Assembly (NCBI RefSeq): GCF_002201535.1
Contig: NZ_NIWW01000004.1
Location: 264,892-328,891 of the forward strand
Direction of reading: 5' to 3'
Source: Lacimicrobium sp. SS2-24
GTDB taxonomy: Bacteria > Pseudomonadota > Gammaproteobacteria > Enterobacterales > Alteromonadaceae
DNA length: 64,000 nucleotides
A model generated the notes under the pieces. It had not been told where the DNA came from. It saw only the letters and a program-made list of their open reading frames with translations, and ran no database searches. A program made the translations under genes and the position numbers. This document shows positions 27,040 to 36,271 of this stretch, piece by piece. Each line of letters starts with the position of its first letter. Position 1 is the stretch's first letter.

Positions 27040-28200
27040 ATGAATGCTGTGAAACAAAAATTGTTAATTGCTGATGACGAGAGCGACATCAGAGATCTTC
27101 TCAAAGAGTTGTTCGAACACGACTTCTCTCTTTTGTTTGCCAAGAACGGGCAAGAAGTGATGGAGCAGATCAAAAGTAACCCTGCGCTCATAATTCTGGA
27201 TATGCACTTACCTGGCTTGTCGGGAATCGAAATCTGTCAGCATCTGGCAGAGATCAGTGTTGAGGAGAGACCTTCGGTCATTGTGCTCAGTGGTGATACC
27301 TCTGATGCATTAGTCAAACAGGCCTATAGCCTCGGCGTCAGCGATTATATCGGTAAGCCTTTTAACCTCGTGACGTTCCATGAACGCGTGGTGAGGTTCG
27401 CTGATGACATCAACTCTATTCAGAAATTACAGCAAAAGGACAAGGAAATTCAGTCTCTTGCACAAACTGCCATGAAGCAGGCGTCTTCTTATGGCAGAGC
27501 ACTTGAGTTAGTTGCAAAACTGAATGACTGTGACACCCCTCTGGATATTATGCGTGCTGTGGCAAACAACCTGCTTAATCAGGATCTTAAAATTGCCATT
27601 CAATTACGCTCAGATTCACAGACCTTTAATTATGATGTCGATACTCAGGAATGCTCACCGATCGAGCTACAGATCTTTGATGTACTCAAAGATCATGGAC
27701 GGATTTACCACTTTGGTCGGCGCACCATCTTCAATGATCAACATGTCTCGATTCTGGTCAAGAATATGCCCTATGAGGGTACCTTCTCGTTTGATGCCGT
27801 ATTAGATGTTGCTGCTAAATTAATCCTGGCGGTGAACTCACGTTTTGTTTCGCTTCTGGAACATCAGTCACTGATCAGTACGCGCGATACATTGCAATCT
27901 GCCATGCAAATGTTGTCTCAGGGCATTAATAGTATGGAAGCAGAGCGCAGAGAGTTGATTGAACAGATTGAACTTAAAATTGGGCTTAGCTTTCACGAAC
28001 TCGATATGACTGAAGCACAGGAACAGTTTTTTATGCAGTTGATTGAAAATCAATTGCGCAACCGGGAAAAGAGCACCAATCTGGCACCGCTGCAACAACT
28101 GATCACATCCTGTGTGGATGGAATGATGCTCTCTGAATCGAGTAAAGCCCTGAGAAAAGAGCATGTTGAGGTTTCTGATTCTGATGTAGAACTCTTTTGA
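27040..28200 (+). CDS. Response regulator with GAF-like C-terminal region
   Basis: This is a 386-aa protein. Residues 1-125 are a receiver (LLIADDESDI, Asp54 in ILDMHLPGLSG, lysine in IGKPFN). A helical linker follows (KDKEIQSLAQTAMKQASSYG), then an alpha/beta region of about 110 residues resembling a GAF-type domain, and a long C-terminal helical stretch (about 290-350). No DNA-binding, GGDEF or phosphatase motif is evident, so the output is unknown. It reads away from the che operon and is followed by an EAL-domain regulator, suggesting one signalling set. Confidence 0.78.
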   Translation: MNAVKQKLLIADDESDIRDLLKELFEHDFSLLFAKNGQEVMEQIKSNPALIILDMHLPGLSGIEICQHLAEISVEERPSVIVLSGDTSDALVKQAYSLGVSDYIGKPFNLVTFHERVVRFADDINSIQKLQQKDKEIQSLAQTAMKQASSYGRALELVAKLNDCDTPLDIMRAVANNLLNQDLKIAIQLRSDSQTFNYDVDTQECSPIELQIFDVLKDHGRIYHFGRRTIFNDQHVSILVKNMPYEGTFSFDAVLDVAAKLILAVNSRFVSLLEHQSLISTRDTLQSAMQMLSQGINSMEAERRELIEQIELKIGLSFHELDMTEAQEQFFMQLIENQLRNREKSTNLAPLQQLITSCVDGMMLSESSKALRKEHVEVSDSDVELF

Positions 28201-28299
28201 GAGTGAGAGCAACGATGAGCAAAGTCAAAAAATTGTATGGGCAAGTGAGGTTCACTTACTCAACTAAAGCTGCCAGTGTATGGCACAGGAGATAGGCTG

Positions 28300-29511
28300 A
28301 TGTCTCATATCGTAATTATTGAGGATGTCACAGAAATCGGTCTTAACCTTTGTGAATTTGCAGAGCATGCTGGTTTCTCCAGTCGTTTCTTTTCCCGGTT
28401 TGATGAAGCCACTCTGTCCGATTTACAGGATGCCTCACATATTATCCTTGATCTGAATATGCCCGGGCATGATGGCCTGGATGTACTCGAGGTACTCAGC
28501 AAAGAACGAATCCATGTACCTATTATTCTGTGCTCCGGTGTGGCAGAGGATATCATCGACAGTGCGGTGGATGTATTGCAAGAGTCTGGGCTGGTTTTTG
28601 GTGGCAAGCTGCCAAAGCCTTTTAGCTATGAGCAGTTTAAGGACTTAGTGACCGGAGTGGCATTGCCAGCATTGAGCGAAAAATCCCGAATCACGCCCAG
28701 AAAGCAAATCAATTTGACCCGGGGTGATCTTGCGATCGCAATACGAAGAAATTGGTTTTATCCCGTATTTCAACCACAGATCGATGTAGAGACGAACACG
28801 GTGTTTGGTGTGGAATGCCTTGCCAGACTCAATCATCCGTTATTTGGCCAGTGTGGACCAGATGCCTTTATTAGCAAATTGGTACAAACAGAACTGATCG
28901 ATACCTTTACAGAACATTTCATCGCCGAGTCACTGTGCCGGCTGGCAAAGATAGGCTTCCCCCCGCAGATGCGAGTGTCATTTAATATCGACCCCAATTC
29001 ATTGCGCAAAAATTTTCTGGCCAACCTGGCGGCCCATGTTTCCGATCACTACATCAAAGCCAGTCAGATCTGTCTGGAGATTACCGAGCTATCTGCCGTC
29101 GCCATGTCAAAAGAACTTAAATCCATCCTGACCAAACTCAGAGTGCATGGTTTTCATATTTCCCTGGATGACTTTGGCACCGGTTTTTCAACGGTGCATG
29201 AGCTTGATCTTCTGCCCTTTAATGAACTGAAAATTGACCGTTCATTTGTATCTCACCTTACTGAGCGTTCCGGCACCCTGACCATTATCAAACACACTCT
29301 GGGTCTGGCAGCAGATATGAAGCTACTGGTTATTGCCGAAGGCGTGGAAACATCGGAACAAGTGGAACACTTAAAAGCGTTAGGATGTAAATATATGCAA
29401 GGTTTCTATTACTCCAAACCTCTTGAGCTCAGCGCCTTAGAATCTTTTTTAGTAAACTATCCACAGCAGCCCACCCCTGCGGGAAGTGGCGTGGAAAACC
29501 GGCACGATTAG
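28300..29511 (+). CDS. Response regulator with EAL (c-di-GMP phosphodiesterase) domain
   Basis: This is a 403-aa regulator that should hydrolyse cyclic di-GMP when phosphorylated. The receiver has Asp51 in LDLNMPGHDG and KLPKPFS. The EAL domain keeps the catalytic set: E-C-L-A-R in place of EAL-x-R, the asparagine in FNIDPNSL, the glutamate in CLEITELS, SLDDFGTGFS, the lysine in LKIDRSFV, EGVET and the glutamine in MQGFYYSKP. It therefore looks active. The ATG at 28300 is preceded by GGAG at eight bases. Lower c-di-GMP would favour motility, consistent with the neighbouring chemotaxis operon. Confidence 0.92.
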   Translation: MSHIVIIEDVTEIGLNLCEFAEHAGFSSRFFSRFDEATLSDLQDASHIILDLNMPGHDGLDVLEVLSKERIHVPIILCSGVAEDIIDSAVDVLQESGLVFGGKLPKPFSYEQFKDLVTGVALPALSEKSRITPRKQINLTRGDLAIAIRRNWFYPVFQPQIDVETNTVFGVECLARLNHPLFGQCGPDAFISKLVQTELIDTFTEHFIAESLCRLAKIGFPPQMRVSFNIDPNSLRKNFLANLAAHVSDHYIKASQICLEITELSAVAMSKELKSILTKLRVHGFHISLDDFGTGFSTVHELDLLPFNELKIDRSFVSHLTERSGTLTIIKHTLGLAADMKLLVIAEGVETSEQVEHLKALGCKYMQGFYYSKPLELSALESFLVNYPQQPTPAGSGVENRHD

Positions 29512-29526
29512 ACGAGCATAAAAACC

Positions 29527-31401
29527 ATGTTGACGGCGATCATTAATCAGGATTTGCAAAAAATCAAAGCCTTGACCGGCAAGTCTTCGCTGCTGGTGGC
29601 GATACTCACCAAAACAGGAGAGTTCTGCTCCCTCAACTCAGTGTGGCGGAAAGCATTCAACTGGGAAAAAGAGGAGTTACTGGGAAATGCATTCACCACG
29701 CACATCCACCCAAAACATCAAAACAATGCACTGTCCGCATTAAGAAAAGTGGATAAAGGGCAAGAGACCTTAGACTTAAACTGCTTGTATCGGTGTAAAA
29801 ACGGTGAGTTTGTCGAAGTGCAATGGGCCATGACGCCGGGAACAAAGAACAACGAGACCATCTTAACCGGCAGAGTCATGGCTGAAATCTATGAATTAGA
29901 GGAGCGTATTCAGGATAATGCTGCGTTGTTCGAGCGTGCTACCCGTTTGATTCGTTTAGGGCACTGGTCTATTGACCTGTCTTCTAAAGCGCTTTTCTGG
30001 TCCAATGAAATCTATAACATTCATGCTCTTACACCAAAGAATTACACACCCGAACTGGACTCTGCCATTGAGTTTTATCACCCCGAAGATAGAGCCATAG
30101 TAAGAGAGCTGGTTGACCGGGCTTTTACCACTCCCGCTCCATGGGATTTCAAATTAAGAATCATCCGCAGCGACGGAGAGATACGTACAGTGCACTGTAT
30201 CGCCGAACCCCATTTTAATGACAACGGTGAGGCCATAAAACTCTCAGGGTCATTTCAAGACATTACCGATCATGAAGTCTTAAATGAACAAGTAGAGCTA
30301 CTATCCAAGGTGGCTGAAACGACGCTGGCAGGCGTGGTGATCTGTGATGCCAATAAAAATGTGATTTGGGTGAACAATGCATTTGAAACCATCACAAAAT
30401 ACACCGCGGAAGAAGTGTATGGGAAGTCACTGGGCCAGTTCCTGCAGGGCCCAGACACGGATCCGGAAACCGTACAGGAAATTCGCACCACCCTGGCAGC
30501 GGGTCAGGACGTCAATGTGGAGATTCTGAATTACGACAAAAATGGCGCACCATATTGGAATCAACTGCTGATTTCCCCCATCACCAAAGGCGGTACCATC
30601 GTCAATTTCATTGGTATCCAGCATGACATCACAGCCCGCAAGCGCGAAAGTGAAATCAGCTCACGTAGCCAGAAAATGGGGGCAATAGGAAAATTAGCAG
30701 GAGGCATTTGTCATGATATGAATAACATCATGGCCATCATCTCTGGCAATACTCAGTTACTGAAATTAAAAAATTCCAATCCGGATCTGGAAAAATGCAT
30801 TGCCAACCTGGAGAGAGCCACAGAAAGAGCTTCCGGCGTAACCAAAAGGTTACTAAAAACCGTCAGAAACGAGGCGCGCAAACCAGATATCATCAACCTG
30901 GATGAGGAGCTGCGCCACACCATTGAGTCAGTCTCACCTTCTTTTCCAGAGGGTATCATTGTTGGCGCAGATTTAGGTTTTCACGCCTCATTATTTTGCA
31001 ACAAGCATACCTTTCTGGATGCCATTACTAACTTGTTGGTTAATGCAAAAAACGCCATAGAAAAAGAGGGGCGCATAACGCTTCGCTCTGAACTCTCGTC
31101 CTTCTTTCAGCCAACCTTTGGCGAGGTCATACTTCACCCCAGAGAAAGTGAAGAGTATTGCCTGATTCAGGTAGAAGATACCGGAAAAGGAATTAATAAA
31201 AGTAACCTCTCAAAGATATTCGACCCGTTTTTTAGCACTAAAGCCGAGAAGAGTAGCGCGGGTCTTGGATTAAGCCTGTTATTTCAATTTGCTTTAGAGG
31301 AAGGCTATGGCATCCAGGTGTCTAGCCGGGAGAACATGGGAACCACTTTTTCACTATGGATACCACTTAACCGAACTGACAATTCCGAGTTGGCAATATG
31401 A
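29527..31401 (+). CDS. PAS-domain sensor histidine kinase
   Basis: This is a 624-aa soluble kinase with no membrane helix. Three PAS domains lie at roughly residues 20-115, 140-250 and 265-380; the third has a FLQGPDTD signature seen in LOV-like folds but no photoactive cysteine. The kinase core follows: phospho-histidine in GGICHDMNNIMAI (NtrB-type H box), the N box NLLVNAKNAI, DTGKGI and the late G-rich motif SSAGLGLSLLFQF. It overlaps the next receiver gene by four bases, the likely cognate regulator. Confidence 0.92.
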   Translation: MLTAIINQDLQKIKALTGKSSLLVAILTKTGEFCSLNSVWRKAFNWEKEELLGNAFTTHIHPKHQNNALSALRKVDKGQETLDLNCLYRCKNGEFVEVQWAMTPGTKNNETILTGRVMAEIYELEERIQDNAALFERATRLIRLGHWSIDLSSKALFWSNEIYNIHALTPKNYTPELDSAIEFYHPEDRAIVRELVDRAFTTPAPWDFKLRIIRSDGEIRTVHCIAEPHFNDNGEAIKLSGSFQDITDHEVLNEQVELLSKVAETTLAGVVICDANKNVIWVNNAFETITKYTAEEVYGKSLGQFLQGPDTDPETVQEIRTTLAAGQDVNVEILNYDKNGAPYWNQLLISPITKGGTIVNFIGIQHDITARKRESEISSRSQKMGAIGKLAGGICHDMNNIMAIISGNTQLLKLKNSNPDLEKCIANLERATERASGVTKRLLKTVRNEARKPDIINLDEELRHTIESVSPSFPEGIIVGADLGFHASLFCNKHTFLDAITNLLVNAKNAIEKEGRITLRSELSSFFQPTFGEVILHPRESEEYCLIQVEDTGKGINKSNLSKIFDPFFSTKAEKSSAGLGLSLLFQFALEEGYGIQVSSRENMGTTFSLWIPLNRTDNSELAI

Positions 31402-31751
31402 ATATCGTTATTATTGATGATGAACCCCTGATCACAGAAGTACTTACGGTTTTTATGGAAAATAAAGGCGCAAACGTACTCACATTTAATCGGGCAGAGG
31501 AAGGTTTGGCGCATATTAAAACCCATCACAAAGACATCAATGCTGTGGTCACCGATTATCGGATGCCCGGAACAGTGGATGGCGGCGACATCTATCGGTA
31601 TATCAGGGCAAATCACACGCACATCATTTGTTTCATCATTTCAGGTTTTATTGACGGCAACCCTAACGGGATTAATCCGGAACATATTATTGGTAAGCCC
31701 CTGGATTTTAATGATTTGGTTGAGCGCATTTGGGCCTCATGTACTGAGTAA
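31398..31751 (+). CDS. Single-domain response regulator
   Basis: This is a 117-aa receiver without an output domain. Visible residues are VIIDDEP, phospho-acceptor Asp53 in VVTDYRMPG, a serine in FIISGF and the lysine of IIGKPLD. It overlaps the upstream kinase gene by ATGA, so it is translated with it and probably receives its phosphate. It may work as a phosphate sink or relay to a partner elsewhere. Confidence 0.9.
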   Translation: MNIVIIDDEPLITEVLTVFMENKGANVLTFNRAEEGLAHIKTHHKDINAVVTDYRMPGTVDGGDIYRYIRANHTHIICFIISGFIDGNPNGINPEHIIGKPLDFNDLVERIWASCTE

Positions 31752-31762
31752 GGGCAATAGAT

Positions 31763-31930
31763 ATGAAACCCGGTTATTTCACGCTGAACGAAGCCAACAC
31801 TTCATTAAAAACGAATTTAAAATCTGATACTTACGAGATTATTAATTTAATAGAGATAAGACATAAAAGCGGTCTAAACTATAGAGATATCGACACACAG
31901 GTCGACGTCACGGATGGTATTAAGGCATAA
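31763..31930 (+). CDS. Small ORF between receiver and hybrid kinase genes
   Basis: This is a 55-residue open frame that fills the gap between two signalling genes. It begins with ATG at 31763, has AAGGG 8 bases upstream, and ends just two bases before the hybrid kinase ATG. The product is hydrophilic, beginning MKPGYFTLNEANTSL, with no membrane segment. I recognise no family. The tight packing suggests a genuine co-translated small protein, possibly a kinase modulator; a chance open frame remains possible. Confidence 0.5.
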   Translation: MKPGYFTLNEANTSLKTNLKSDTYEIINLIEIRHKSGLNYRDIDTQVDVTDGIKA

Positions 31931-31932
31931 GT

Positions 31933-33918
31933 ATGTCAAATGGCAGCAGGAGTCGCGAGGCTGAGCTCTCCCAAAAGGTATCAGACCTCGAAAAAGAACT
32001 GGAGAAATATAAACTTCGCGCTGAGCGTTACCATCATTTATTCCTCAATATGGAACATGAGGTACATGTCTGGGAGCTGGTGTACAACAGTGATAACAGC
32101 ATTCGTACCTGGAAGCTGTTGGACGCCAATAGGATGGCATTAAACAACTGGAATAAAGAGCTCGAAGATGTTCAGGGAAAGACCACCGATGAAATCTTCG
32201 GTACCGACGCCACCCTACAGTTTTTGCCTGTAGTTGAAAAAATATTTTCTGAGAAAAAGCCGTACTCCTGGGAAACTTACTTCGACGGTACAGACCAGGT
32301 GCTGAGTATGACCAGCATTCCCTGCGACGGGTACTTCATCAGTACCGGCATTGATATTTCCTTTATTAAAAGAACCGAAAACGATTTAAGAGAGACCGTG
32401 CTCAAACTTAAGGAAGCGATCTCTGCGGGAAACATCGGCCTGTGGGACTGGGATCTGGCTACCAATCAGACCTTCTTTTCTCCGGAATGGAAGCGTCAGC
32501 TGGGTTATGAAGATCACGAAATCAAAAACGAATTTCAAGAGTGGGAGGGCCGGGTGCACCCGGATGATGTCGACAAGACCCTGAAAAAAATTAACGCCAC
32601 GCTAACTGAAGGAAACGAGTATCATGACATCGAGTTTCGGATGCGCCACAAAAATGGTTCTTACCGCTGGATCATCGCTCACGCCTCTCTGCTAAAAGAC
32701 GACCAGGGTTTACCGGTTCGTCTGGTGGGTTCACATATTGATGTGACTGAACGCAAAGTCATGGAAGAAACCGTATTACAACAACAAAAAATGCAGGCCC
32801 TGGGTACATTGGCGGGAGGCATTGCGCATGATTTCAACAACTTACTCACCCCCATTCTGGGGTATGCCCAGCTATTGAAACTCAGGCTGGAAGAAGCGCA
32901 AAAAGAAGCGGAGTATGTCTCACAGATTGAGGATTCGGCCAGTCGCGCTAAAGATCTGGTACAGCAGATTCTGATTATGAACCGCGAGTCCGTTGAGCAT
33001 ATCGAAGCGGTATACATCGATAAACTGGTCGCCGAGGTGTTAACCCTGTTCAAAACAACAGCCCATAAAGATATCAGCATCACCCAAGATTTTGAGGACG
33101 AACTTCCGGCCATCGGCGCAGATCCCTCAGAATTGTATCGGGTCGTTTTAAATCTGTGTACAAATGCCATCCAGGCGATGCCCAGAGGGGGAGAGCTTAA
33201 TATTCAGGTGCGTCAGGAACTCGCCAGAATCACCACAGATGCTTCAGACAGCGTCGGCAATATTGAGCCAAGTGATTGTATTTGCCTGACGATCCGTGAC
33301 ACCGGTGTAGGCATGGATGAACCCACTCAAAGCCGGATTTTTGAACCTTTCTTCACAACAAAGCTGAAAGGAGAAGAAAGAGGCTCAGGATTGGGGCTTT
33401 CCATCGTTGCCAGTATTGTGCAGCAACACAAAGGCATGATTGAAATTGATAGTAAACTTGGTAAAGGTACCGAGTTCCGCCTGTATTTCCCCATTATTCC
33501 TGCGGATATGCCCCCACCCACAGAGACAGAAGAGATATTGGAATACAGTGGCGATGAGGCCATTTTACTGGTCGATGATGAAACGTCGTTGTGTGATTTA
33601 GGCGCATCACTACTGAGTCAAATCGGCTATCAGGTAGATACATTTCAGAACGCTCAGAGCGCTCTGAAAGCGTTAGAAAACGACCCGAATCGGTATACGC
33701 TAATCATCACAGACTATGCTATGCCAAAAATGAATGGTCTGGAGTTTATTGAGAAACTCAGAGCGTTGGATCTGAATATTCCCATCGTAATGGTAACTGG
33801 GTTTACTAACCTGATAAGCGAAGAAAACCGTATAAAGTGGGGTTGTGATGCCCTCATCGGCAAGCCCTATACGATGAGAGAACTCAGCAGGACTATCGGT
33901 CAGTTGAAGAAGCAATAA
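31933..33918 (+). CDS. Hybrid PAS histidine kinase with C-terminal receiver
   Basis: This is a 661-aa soluble hybrid kinase. A short coiled coil (about 8-32) leads into a PAS-like region (35-150) and a PAS_3-type domain (about 155-275, with IGLWDWDLATNQTFFSPEWK). Then come the H box GGIAHDFNNLLTPI, N box NLCTNAIQAM, DTGVGMD, FEPFFTTK and GSGLGLSIV. The C-terminal receiver has LLVDDE, aspartate in IITDYAMPKMNG and IGKPYTM. Last gene of the plus-strand signalling set. Ligand unknown. Confidence 0.93.
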   Translation: MSNGSRSREAELSQKVSDLEKELEKYKLRAERYHHLFLNMEHEVHVWELVYNSDNSIRTWKLLDANRMALNNWNKELEDVQGKTTDEIFGTDATLQFLPVVEKIFSEKKPYSWETYFDGTDQVLSMTSIPCDGYFISTGIDISFIKRTENDLRETVLKLKEAISAGNIGLWDWDLATNQTFFSPEWKRQLGYEDHEIKNEFQEWEGRVHPDDVDKTLKKINATLTEGNEYHDIEFRMRHKNGSYRWIIAHASLLKDDQGLPVRLVGSHIDVTERKVMEETVLQQQKMQALGTLAGGIAHDFNNLLTPILGYAQLLKLRLEEAQKEAEYVSQIEDSASRAKDLVQQILIMNRESVEHIEAVYIDKLVAEVLTLFKTTAHKDISITQDFEDELPAIGADPSELYRVVLNLCTNAIQAMPRGGELNIQVRQELARITTDASDSVGNIEPSDCICLTIRDTGVGMDEPTQSRIFEPFFTTKLKGEERGSGLGLSIVASIVQQHKGMIEIDSKLGKGTEFRLYFPIIPADMPPPTETEEILEYSGDEAILLVDDETSLCDLGASLLSQIGYQVDTFQNAQSALKALENDPNRYTLIITDYAMPKMNGLEFIEKLRALDLNIPIVMVTGFTNLISEENRIKWGCDALIGKPYTMRELSRTIGQLKKQ

Positions 33919-34071
33919 CCTTCAGCTCCTTTACCAACAAAAACTTCAGAGAAACCTAGTTATTCGTTATTCATCTTCATGAAGGTTCTCTTTGCAACAT
34001 GAGAGCGAATACCATAATCTTGATATACCTACTAAAAGCAACCACATAGTAATTGGAACCGCGCTAATATC

Positions 34072-34947
34072 ATGCTTGAAAACATCAGTTTCGCCCAGAA
34101 ACAGCGACTCGCCTACATCGACTTTTGTTTACTTTTTAAAGGTGCCATTTATCGGCAGGATCTGATCAACCGCTTTGAAGTTGGGTTGTCTGCGGGCTCG
34201 CGAGACTTCAGTTTATATAACGAGTTAGCGCCGGTGAATATGAAGTATGATGCCCGGGAAAAACGCTATTGTCAGTGTGCCTCCTTTCGCCCTTTGTTTG
34301 AACATGACGCCCAGCGAACACTGCTTAAACTGGCCAACGACATTTCCGATGGGTTTGACGCCATAGGCGATATTCATTTTCCTGTCGAGGCTCCTTCCAG
34401 CCTGAATGTGCCGGATATTTTTATCGTTGCAAAACTGGTGCAGGCCATTCTCAGCCACAAGGCCGTGAACGTGATTTATACCTCACTGTCCAGTGGTTCA
34501 GGCAGCCGTGAACTGGTACCTCATGCCATCGTTGATAATGGGTTGCGCTGGCATGTGCGGGCTTTTGACCGTAAAACACAAAGCTTCAGAGACTTTGTAC
34601 TCACCCGCATCAGCAAAGTCACCATCAAAGAAGCACCACTGCCCCATGAAAATCGTGAAGCCGACCAGGAATGGCAGCGGCTGATCCCCTTGCAACTGGT
34701 ACCTCACCCTAAAAATATTCAGTATCGCACCGCCATCGAGATGGACTACGGCATGGAAAACAGCCAACTGCTTATAAAGGTGCGGGCCGCCATGGCCGGC
34801 TATCTGCTCAGACGCTGGAATGTGGATTGTACCGAGCGGGCCACCCTCAAAGGCGCGGAGTATCAACTGTGGTTACAAAATCGTTTTACCCTGAATAAGG
34901 TAGACAATCTGACCATTGCGCCGGGTTATCGTGAAGGGGGGATGTGA
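34072..34947 (+). CDS. WYL-domain transcriptional regulator, BrxR/CapW-like
   Basis: This is a 291-aa regulator with an N-terminal winged helix (RLAYIDFCLLFKGAIYRQDLINRFEVGLSAGSRDFSLY; I cite this by residues 12-50), a WYL domain at about 120-195 and a WCX-like C-terminus. The N-terminal pattern, including 'ELAPVNMKYD', closely recalls BrxR and CapW, repressors known from BREX and CBASS phage-defence loci. Here no defence gene is seen within the window. The WYL motif itself is degenerate (LRWHVRAFD). It is preceded by a 150-base gap and followed by a lipoprotein operon. Function beyond DNA binding is inferred. Confidence 0.82.
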   Translation: MLENISFAQKQRLAYIDFCLLFKGAIYRQDLINRFEVGLSAGSRDFSLYNELAPVNMKYDAREKRYCQCASFRPLFEHDAQRTLLKLANDISDGFDAIGDIHFPVEAPSSLNVPDIFIVAKLVQAILSHKAVNVIYTSLSSGSGSRELVPHAIVDNGLRWHVRAFDRKTQSFRDFVLTRISKVTIKEAPLPHENREADQEWQRLIPLQLVPHPKNIQYRTAIEMDYGMENSQLLIKVRAAMAGYLLRRWNVDCTERATLKGAEYQLWLQNRFTLNKVDNLTIAPGYREGGM

Positions 34948-35227
34948 AGGGGGCATCATTACGATAATCCCATGGTCCATCGCTGCTGCTTTGGTTGCAG
35001 ACAAACCCGACAGCATCACTGATACAAATGGTTGCAAAAAAGCGCTGCAGTTGATTGCAATAGTCATTGAACAGCAGTGAATCTGTGGTGTATAACAGCA
35101 CGGGGAAATGGAGTTCTGTACACCCCTAGGTCGCTTATCTTGAGCACAAGTGTTGTCGGCACGCTTTATACCTGACCCCATTCTTTTTAAGGCCCTCTTA
35201 ACCAATTTCATTTATAAAGGACGCACC

Positions 35228-35911
35228 GTGAAATTTCATCGAGTCAACAAGCCTCTTCAATACATACTGTTTTCAGCGGTCGCCATTGGCGGCCTCAATG
35301 GCTGTGCTTCAACCTCATCAAAGGTAGTGGAAACACCCACAGTAGCCAGCTACAACACCCAATACAGCGGTGAAAAAAATAAGCTGGTCGTGGGCCAGTT
35401 TGTAAACCGCTCCAGTTTTCAAAACGGGATCTTTTCAACGGGCACAGATCGCCTCGGCAATCAGGCAAAGACCACGCTGATGAGTCACTTGCAACAAACC
35501 AACCGGTTTACGGTGCTGGATCGCGATAACCTTGACATGCTTGCTGGTGAGGCTGAGCTGGCTGGCACACAGCAGCGCCTTTCCGGTGCCAAATATGTGA
35601 TTACCGGCGATGTCACCGAATTTGGACGCAAAGCCGTTGGCGACAAGCAGCTGTTTGGTTTACTGGGAAAAGGCAAATCACAAATCGCCTATGCCAAGGT
35701 GACTCTCAATGTGGTGGATGTGGCCACATCTGAAGTGGTGTATTCGGTACAGGGCGCCGGAGAATACAGTTTATCTGAACGCGAAGTATTGGGCTTTGGC
35801 AGCACCGCCAGCTACGACGCCACCTTAAATGGCAAGGTACTGGATTTGGCGATTCGTGAAGTGGTTAACAAGCTCGTCAATGGCCTCGAATCAGGCACAT
35901 GGAAGATATGA
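35228..35911 (+). CDS. CsgG-like outer-membrane lipoprotein
   Basis: This is a 227-aa lipoprotein with lipobox LNGC near residue 25. The body shows the CsgG/HfaB/GNA-type alpha-beta fold: KLVVGQFVNRSSF, RFTVLDRDNLDML, GAKYVITGDVTEFGRK and a final AIREVVNKLV helix. Start is GTG at 35228, six bases after AAAGGA; upstream ATG-initiated reading lacks a signal peptide. It is first of three tightly packed lipoprotein genes. CsgG itself forms a secretion pore for curli, but no curli genes are present, so the role is open. Confidence 0.85.
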   Translation: MKFHRVNKPLQYILFSAVAIGGLNGCASTSSKVVETPTVASYNTQYSGEKNKLVVGQFVNRSSFQNGIFSTGTDRLGNQAKTTLMSHLQQTNRFTVLDRDNLDMLAGEAELAGTQQRLSGAKYVITGDVTEFGRKAVGDKQLFGLLGKGKSQIAYAKVTLNVVDVATSEVVYSVQGAGEYSLSEREVLGFGSTASYDATLNGKVLDLAIREVVNKLVNGLESGTWKI

Positions 35912-36270
35912 TGCGCACACTTGCCATAAAAACCGCGCTGTGTGCAGGCTTAGCGCTACTCGGCTTAAGTGGATGCAAAAGCACAGGGCCACAGTACTAT
36001 TACGGTGAATACAACACGGCGGTCTACAGCTACTTTAAAGCCGACAAACTGACACTTGAAGAACAAATCAGCATCCTTCAGAAGGTTGTTGAGCAAGCGG
36101 CGGCAAAAGGTAAGCCTGTAGCCCCTGGCGTGCATGCCCATCTTGGCATGTTGTATTTCGAGACCGGCAATACTGCACAGGGCAACCAGCACTTTATCCA
36201 GGAAAAAACCTTGTTCCCGGAATCTGCCCGCTATATCGACTTTCTGATGAACCAGGGCAAGGACGCATAA
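35911..36270 (+). CDS. DUF4810 lipoprotein
   Basis: This is a 119-aa lipoprotein (lipobox LSGC) of the DUF4810 family, with YYYGEYNTAVYSYFK and two TPR-like helices ending in HAHLGMLYFETGN. Start is the ATG at 35911, overlapping the last base of the preceding stop, with GGAAG five bases upstream; the ATG immediately before is also possible. It lies between CsgG-like and DUF799 genes and is presumably part of the same envelope complex. Confidence 0.85.
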   Translation: MRTLAIKTALCAGLALLGLSGCKSTGPQYYYGEYNTAVYSYFKADKLTLEEQISILQKVVEQAAAKGKPVAPGVHAHLGMLYFETGNTAQGNQHFIQEKTLFPESARYIDFLMNQGKDA

Positions 36271-36271
36271 T

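Noticed and set aside
28215..28295. 26-codon ORF before the EAL regulator.
   Set aside because: It has only a weak ribosome site, is very short, and overlaps the likely leader of the downstream gene.
30300..30640. LOV photoreceptor domain in the PAS kinase (FLQGPDTD motif).
   Set aside because: The photoactive cysteine of the LOV NCRFLQ motif is absent; the region reads GKSLGQFLQGPDTD, a pattern common in non-photoactive PAS domains.
33919..34071. Imperfect AGAGAA/TTCTCT inverted repeat before the WYL regulator as its operator.
   Set aside because: The arms are short and imperfect with a long AT-rich loop; it could equally be a weak terminator of the kinase gene, so no site was listed.
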